Shown here: piece by piece, positions 7,088-10,551 of the stretch
Position numbering within the stretch: the stretch's first letter is position 1
Layout: each line of letters begins with the position of its first letter
NCBI GenBank assembly: GCA_913045265.1
Contig: CAJWQX010000075.1
Coordinates: forward strand, 1-10,551
Direction of reading: 5' to 3'
Source of the DNA: UBA11889 sp002313255
Lineage (GTDB): Bacteria > Pseudomonadota > Gammaproteobacteria > Pseudomonadales > Azotimanducaceae
Length of the DNA: 10,551 nucleotides
Translations under genes and position numbers: made by a program
Notes under the pieces: model-generated
Databases searched by the model: none
What the model saw: only the letters and a program-made list of their open reading frames with translations
What the model was told of the DNA's origin: nothing

Positions 7088-7933
7088 GTGACCATCATAG
7101 AACGCCAAATCGAAATTAATTCCTTCACCTTTGATGTGCGGTCATCGGGCGACGAAGGAGAGCTCGTCATTTTGCTCCATGGATTTCCGGAGACGTCCCA
7201 CATGTGGATTCCGTTACTGGAACACTTGGGCTCGAACGGTTATCGCGCGATCGCTCCCGACTTGAGAGGGTACAGCAGGGGGGCAAGGCCGGAAGGCGCT
7301 GAGAATTATAGCTACACCACCATGGTGGACGATGTGCTCGGCATTGCTGAGGCTTTCGATAGTGAGCGCTTCCATCTTGTGGGACACGACCATGGTGCGG
7401 GCCTGGGCTGGTTCGTCGCAGGAACTCACGACAATCGCATTGCAAGCTGGTCCGCACTTTCCGTACCGCACATCGACGCGTTCGGTAATGCGATAGCAAC
7501 CAATCCAGAACAGTCGGAGCGGAGCCAATACATCTTGTTCTTTCAACAAGAGGGCGCCGCAGAAAAGACATTATCCGATAACGATTACGCTGGATTAAAG
7601 GCCGTTTGGAACCAATCGTCGCCGGAGCAAGTCGAAGAATACCTACGCGTATTTCGCCAACCCGGAGCGCTCACGGGTGCGTTGAATTGGTACCGTGGTA
7701 TCACTGTGGCGGGGGAAGGCCGACAACCCATCGGCGACGTGTCGGTACCGACTATCCTAATTTGGGGCAATCAGGACCAAGCCATCGGACGGCCAGGTGT
7801 GGAGGCCACACCGCCCCTGATGTCCGGTCCGTATCGATTGATTGAGCTCGACGTTGGACATTGGTTAATACAGGAAGCCGAGACCGAGGTGTTACGCGAA
7901 ATCACCAACCATATAGGGGCATTTCCGGTATAG
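7088..7933 (+). CDS. Alpha/beta hydrolase, epoxide hydrolase-type (Asp nucleophile)
   Basis: This 281-residue soluble protein has the full alpha/beta hydrolase core. HGFPE at 31-35 is the oxyanion-hole loop. GHDHG at 99-103 is the nucleophile elbow with Asp101, as in epoxide hydrolases and haloalkane/haloacetate dehalogenases rather than a serine esterase. Asp230 in IWGNQDQAIG is the probable acid and His258 in DVGHW the base. Lid residues include FFQQEGAAE (151-159) and ALNWYRG (198-204); Tyr202 matches a lid tyrosine that helps open epoxides. Epoxide hydrolysis is the favoured reaction, and dehalogenation is the main alternative. The start is GTG at 7088, with AAGGA at 7076-7080 seven bases upstream. 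The gene lies 141 bp after the acyl-CoA dehydrogenase and 22 bp before the P450, so hydrolase and P450 are almost certainly co-transcribed. This makes hydrolysis of a P450-made epoxide attractive. Confidence 0.9.
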   Translation: MTIIERQIEINSFTFDVRSSGDEGELVILLHGFPETSHMWIPLLEHLGSNGYRAIAPDLRGYSRGARPEGAENYSYTTMVDDVLGIAEAFDSERFHLVGHDHGAGLGWFVAGTHDNRIASWSALSVPHIDAFGNAIATNPEQSERSQYILFFQQEGAAEKTLSDNDYAGLKAVWNQSSPEQVEEYLRVFRQPGALTGALNWYRGITVAGEGRQPIGDVSVPTILIWGNQDQAIGRPGVEATPPLMSGPYRLIELDVGHWLIQEAETEVLREITNHIGAFPV

Positions 7934-7942
7934 GCACCTATT

Positions 7943-7948
7943 AAGGAG
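7943..7948 (+). promoter_or_regulatory. Ribosome binding site of the cytochrome P450 gene
   Basis: AAGGAG lies seven bases before the ATG at 7956 in the 22-bp gap after the hydrolase stop. It is the strongest ribosome site in the plus-strand set and fixes the P450 start. Confidence 0.8.
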
Positions 7949-7955
7949 TCCTGGT

Positions 7956-9281
7956 ATGAGCTATCAATTCAGTGACGAACACGTCATTTCACCCAAAATT
8001 TATGGGGAGAATGGCCATCCGCTTGAAGCATTTGCTTGGCTTCGTGCGAACGACCCGGTCCACTGGACGGAAGCACAAGACTTCGATCCTTTCTGGGCGA
8101 TCACCAAACATGAGGACATCGGTTTTATTGAGCGTCAACCTGAGCTCTTTGCGAGCGAACCACGCCCGATCCTTATGCCCGACAGGGGTTCGCCCGAAAT
8201 ACGTCAGGAAATGATGGCTCAAATTTTTGAGAAATTACGTGACGCGCCAAAACTCATGGAAGTCTTGGCGGCCTCTGATGCTCGCGGGTTAGTCAGATCG
8301 CTTGTGCAAATGGATCCCCCAGATCATCCAAAGTACCGGGCATTGGTACAGCCCTGGTTCACCCCATCCAATTTGAAAGGGCTTGAAGAACGCTTACATA
8401 AAATCACGCGAGAAATTCTCGACGACATGGCCGGTGACGGTTCAAGCCGCGAACTAGATTTCGTTCAAGATGTCGCGGTATTTCCGCCGTTGCGTCTAAT
8501 TGCCGCGTTGTTAGGCATTCCCCGTGAAGACGAATGGCGCATCCTGAGGCTAACCAACGAATTGTTTGCAGGGGACGACCCGGAGATGAAGCGCGTCGGG
8601 GACGATCCGCTGTCTTTAATTGACACGATTAAAGATATCTATGCGTATTTCACTGAAATTACCGACGCTCGTCGAGCCAACCCGACCGAAGATCTTGCCA
8701 GTTACATTGCCAACGGCAAGATCGATGGCGAATACATGCCGTACCGCGAGCTTGTCTCGTACTACACGATTGTCGCGACCGCGGGGCATGAGACTACGCG
8801 CACGGCCATGGCCGGTGGCTTGCTTGCTTTGCTCGAAAACCCTGATCAGATGGATCTACTTCGCGGCGGGACGACAGACATACTAAAACTCGCCGTGGAA
8901 GAGATGATTCGTTGGTCAACTCCAGTCACACAGTTCTGTCGTACAGCAATGCAAGACGTGAAGTTACGTGGCAAGGACATTAGGGCAGGGGACAACTTGG
9001 GCCTATTTTATGCATCCGCAAATCGAGACGAAGACGTTTTCGATAAGCCAGAGAGCTTCCGCGTCGATCGGCAACCCAACAAACACCTGGCCTTTGGATT
9101 GGGTCCGCACATGTGTTTGGGCAATATTTTGGCGCGGATGGAGCTACGCATTTTCTTTGAACAATTGATCCCAAGAATTGATGAGATGGACATCAACGGT
9201 GAACCCGATCACTTGCAGGCGAGCTTTGTCCATGGCTTGAAACATTTACCTATTCGTTATCGCCTCCGCCCCAATGCATAA
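7956..9281 (+). CDS. Cytochrome P450 (soluble bacterial class I type)
   Basis: The 441-residue product is the usual length for a soluble bacterial P450 and has no membrane anchor. Diagnostic motifs are all intact. MDPPDHPKYRALV (119-131) is the C-helix region. TAGHETTR (275-282) is the I-helix oxygen-activation motif with acid Glu279 and Thr280. Glu316 and Arg319 in EEMIR form the ExxR pair of the K helix. FGLGPHMCLG (380-389) is the haem-binding loop with Cys387 as thiolate ligand. The C-terminal half resembles the broad group that includes terpene and steroid hydroxylases (CYP111/CYP125/CYP142-like), but I cannot assign a CYP family or substrate. It would need a ferredoxin and a reductase, neither of which is in the window. 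It follows the epoxide-hydrolase-type gene by 22 bp and has its own strong ribosome site. A 16% GC tract follows it. Confidence 0.95.
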   Translation: MSYQFSDEHVISPKIYGENGHPLEAFAWLRANDPVHWTEAQDFDPFWAITKHEDIGFIERQPELFASEPRPILMPDRGSPEIRQEMMAQIFEKLRDAPKLMEVLAASDARGLVRSLVQMDPPDHPKYRALVQPWFTPSNLKGLEERLHKITREILDDMAGDGSSRELDFVQDVAVFPPLRLIAALLGIPREDEWRILRLTNELFAGDDPEMKRVGDDPLSLIDTIKDIYAYFTEITDARRANPTEDLASYIANGKIDGEYMPYRELVSYYTIVATAGHETTRTAMAGGLLALLENPDQMDLLRGGTTDILKLAVEEMIRWSTPVTQFCRTAMQDVKLRGKDIRAGDNLGLFYASANRDEDVFDKPESFRVDRQPNKHLAFGLGPHMCLGNILARMELRIFFEQLIPRIDEMDINGEPDHLQASFVHGLKHLPIRYRLRPNA

Positions 9282-9479
9282 TATGCAACCTATATCTAGA
9301 TTAAATTGGTAAGTATTTAATATAGTTACTTTTTATTTGTTAAGTCATGAATAGTCTTCTCCGATATTCAGGGCTCCGGTATTGACGGGAGGTCGTTGTT
9401 GGACGAAGGTATTGGGCTTACTCGGTCATCTCTACCAAAGAATGCGCCGAAGGAAAATGAGAATTCTGAGGAGTCTGCA
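9282..9479 (+). promoter_or_regulatory. AT-rich spacer before the dioxygenase gene, candidate promoter
   Basis: This 198-bp gap is unlike the rest of the plus-strand set: 9291-9345 is only about 16% G+C by direct count. It contains TATAGT (9321-9326) and other A/T runs that could serve as a -10, but no well-spaced -35 can be named. The long gap suggests the dioxygenase has its own promoter rather than relying on read-through from the P450. I see no hairpin strong enough to be a terminator. The alternative is a scar left by rearrangement. Confidence 0.35.
9468..9473 (+). promoter_or_regulatory. Ribosome binding site deciding the dioxygenase start
   Basis: GAGGAG ends six bases before the ATG at 9480, an ideal arrangement. 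It favours this start over an in-frame TTG at 9396 that would add 28 polar residues with no family similarity. Confidence 0.8.
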
Positions 9480-10307
9480 ATGGCCCTAGCTATTCAGAGA
9501 GTTGCTCGTGAATCAACGATCAACGCGGAGTTGTTATCGGGATACACGGGTGTTCGTATTACTGGCCTGTCCCTCGGCTCAATGTCCGACCGAGAAGTTG
9601 AAGAAGTGCAGCGTTTGGTCTCGGAATACTGCGTCGCGGTATTTCCAGATCAGTTCTTACCTCCCGATCAACACGTTGAGGTAATTGCTCGTTTCGGAAA
9701 CGTGACGGTGACGCCTGGGGTCGATCTGCACCCGGACTACGAAAATCTACACGTGGTTCGCAACTATATCGACGGTGATCGGCCCGTTTCAGGGGGCTTC
9801 CATACGGACACATGCTTTGTCGATCGGCCGCCCGCGTACACGTCGCTTAACGCGATTGAGATACCGGAACACGGAGGAGATACGGTATTTGCAAACCAAT
9901 ACCTTGCCTACGACACACTGTCCGAGGTCATGAAATCGTGGCTCAAGGGACTGCGTTTTAAACATGTGGTCAGTGGTACGGATCGACCTGAGGAAGTACC
10001 CAATCCAGTTTGGCATCCGGCGGTCAGAACAAACCCCGTGACAGGTCGCAAGGCACTGTACGTCACTTTTGCTGCACGCTGTATCGAAGCCGAGGGTATG
10101 ACGCCCGAGGAAGGTGCAAATTTAATTCGTTTCCTCTACCAGCACTCGCTCGCCAACCACGCGATGTATCGGCACCGATGGCGACCTGGAGACTTTGTTA
10201 TGTGGGACAACCGTTGTTCGTTGCACGCAGCGGTATATGACCACGGCGAACAACCTCGAACGTTATATCGGGTTATGTGCGAGGGCGAGCGGCCCTACGA
10301 AGATTAA
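9480..10307 (+). CDS. TauD/TfdA-family Fe(II)/2-oxoglutarate-dependent dioxygenase
   Basis: The 275-residue product has the whole active site of the TauD/TfdA family. The iron ligands are His108 and Asp110 in GFHTDTCF and His249 in RCSLHAAVYD. The 2-oxoglutarate-binding Arg is Arg264 in RTLYRVM, 15 residues after the last His, as in TauD. Thr135 in GGDTVFAN sits at the spacing of TauD Thr126. The N-terminus GVRITGLSLGSMSDREVEEV (24-43) is the typical family opening. Such enzymes couple oxidation of 2-oxoglutarate to hydroxylation of a substrate, often releasing sulfite, an alcohol or an aldehyde from sulfonates, sulfates or aryl ethers. The substrate here is unknown. In this context a second oxygenation of the cluster's substrate is likely. 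The gene is 198 bp after the P450 and ends 19 bp before the stop of a convergent gene. Confidence 0.93.
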   Translation: MALAIQRVARESTINAELLSGYTGVRITGLSLGSMSDREVEEVQRLVSEYCVAVFPDQFLPPDQHVEVIARFGNVTVTPGVDLHPDYENLHVVRNYIDGDRPVSGGFHTDTCFVDRPPAYTSLNAIEIPEHGGDTVFANQYLAYDTLSEVMKSWLKGLRFKHVVSGTDRPEEVPNPVWHPAVRTNPVTGRKALYVTFAARCIEAEGMTPEEGANLIRFLYQHSLANHAMYRHRWRPGDFVMWDNRCSLHAAVYDHGEQPRTLYRVMCEGERPYED

Positions 10308-10326
10308 ACGGAACGAAACCCGATCG

Positions 10327-10551
10327 TTAATCTGATGGCTGTTCGGGCCGACCACGACCCGGGCGACGATTTCGATCCCCACGTCGTGCGTTTTCACGAC
10401 GCGTCTGCATCCTTTCGCGTGCAGCCTGACGGTCTGACTCGGACATGGACTCCCACCGTTCGCGCTGGTTTTGGCGGTGCTGCTGTCGACGCTGTTCCCG
10501 TGCCTCCCGAGCCGCGGCGCGATCAGCATCCGTTCCACGGGGTGGAGGCCG
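10327..10551 (-). CDS. Arg/Gln-rich charged protein, C-terminal fragment (DUF3106-like)
   Basis: A minus-strand frame is open from the right edge to TAA (plus-strand TTA at 10327-10329), giving the last 74 residues of a protein that starts outside the window. The translation is extremely rich in Arg, Gln and Glu. It contains a segment (residues about 31-50) of the form RW-x-x-M-S-x-x-x-R-Q-x-x-R-E-R-M, which recalls the RWxxLSPEQRQxxRER repeats of DUF3106-type proteins found in proteobacteria. The tail RGDRNRRPGRGRPEQ is disordered. The frame shows a clear C/G preference at third positions and no stops, and a competing minus-strand frame (10263-10538) lacks any such pattern. The family call is tentative. 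The gene is convergent with the dioxygenase and not obviously related to the catabolic cluster. Confidence 0.65.
   Translation of the reverse strand, partial: RPPPRGTDADRAAAREAREQRRQQHRQNQRERWESMSESDRQAARERMQTRRENARRGDRNRRPGRGRPEQPSD

Noticed and set aside
7167..7571. Two overlapping minus-strand frames opposite the alpha/beta hydrolase
   Set aside because: They are compositional shadows of a well-supported gene with all catalytic motifs on the plus strand.
9396..9479. TTG start extending the dioxygenase by 28 residues
   Set aside because: The extension is polar and non-conserved, and GAGGAG sits six bases before the ATG at 9480.
10263..10538. 91-residue minus-strand frame at the right edge
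   Set aside because: It overlaps the dioxygenase C-terminus and lacks coherent composition; the neighbouring frame ending at 10327 has the coding-like Arg/Gln pattern instead.

Overview
The window looks like a stretch of a bacterial chromosome, most likely from a proteobacterium. The hints are a class I-type soluble P450, CoA-linked catabolism, a secreted haem c protein, and an Arg/Gln-rich tail recalling proteobacterial DUF3106-type proteins at the right edge. Assignment to Gammaproteobacteria or a marine lineage is only a guess. No RNA genes, CRISPR arrays, insertion sequences or transposases are visible.

Layout: (1) 1-492, plus strand, is the C-terminal part of a vanadium-dependent haloperoxidase/PAP2-family protein. 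(2) 516-5557 is a minus-strand gene set. In transcription order it has a D-aminoacylase-like amidohydrolase (3848-5557), a secreted protein with a carboxypeptidase-regulatory-like domain, one CXXCH haem c site and a Vgb/SMP-30-like propeller (1643-3733), a SnoaL-like small protein (1201-1635), and a membrane-anchored protein with a GMT-type motif (516-1172). (3) 5558-5776 is a divergent control region. (4) 5777-10307, plus strand, has an acyl-CoA dehydrogenase, an epoxide-hydrolase-type alpha/beta hydrolase, a cytochrome P450 and a TauD/TfdA-type Fe(II)/2-oxoglutarate dioxygenase. (5) 10327-10551, minus strand, is the C-terminus of a highly charged protein that runs off the right edge.

Taken together, 516-10307 reads as a divergent catabolic cluster for a hydrophobic or cyclic substrate such as a terpenoid, steroid-like or xenobiotic compound. 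P450 and dioxygenase would oxidise it, the alpha/beta hydrolase would open an epoxide or similar group, the SnoaL-like protein may isomerise or hydrolyse, the amidohydrolase would cut an amide or ring, and the acyl-CoA dehydrogenase would pass a CoA thioester into beta-oxidation. The substrate cannot be read from the sequence. No CoA ligase, thiolase, ferredoxin, transporter or regulator lies in the window, so the pathway is incomplete here.

The edge genes (1-492 and 10327-10551) are more GC-rich, about 57-65% in the 60-base lines I counted. Interior lines were about 40-53%, and a patch of 16% GC lies at 9291-9345. This fits the catabolic block being a separately acquired module, though no att sites or mobility genes are visible.
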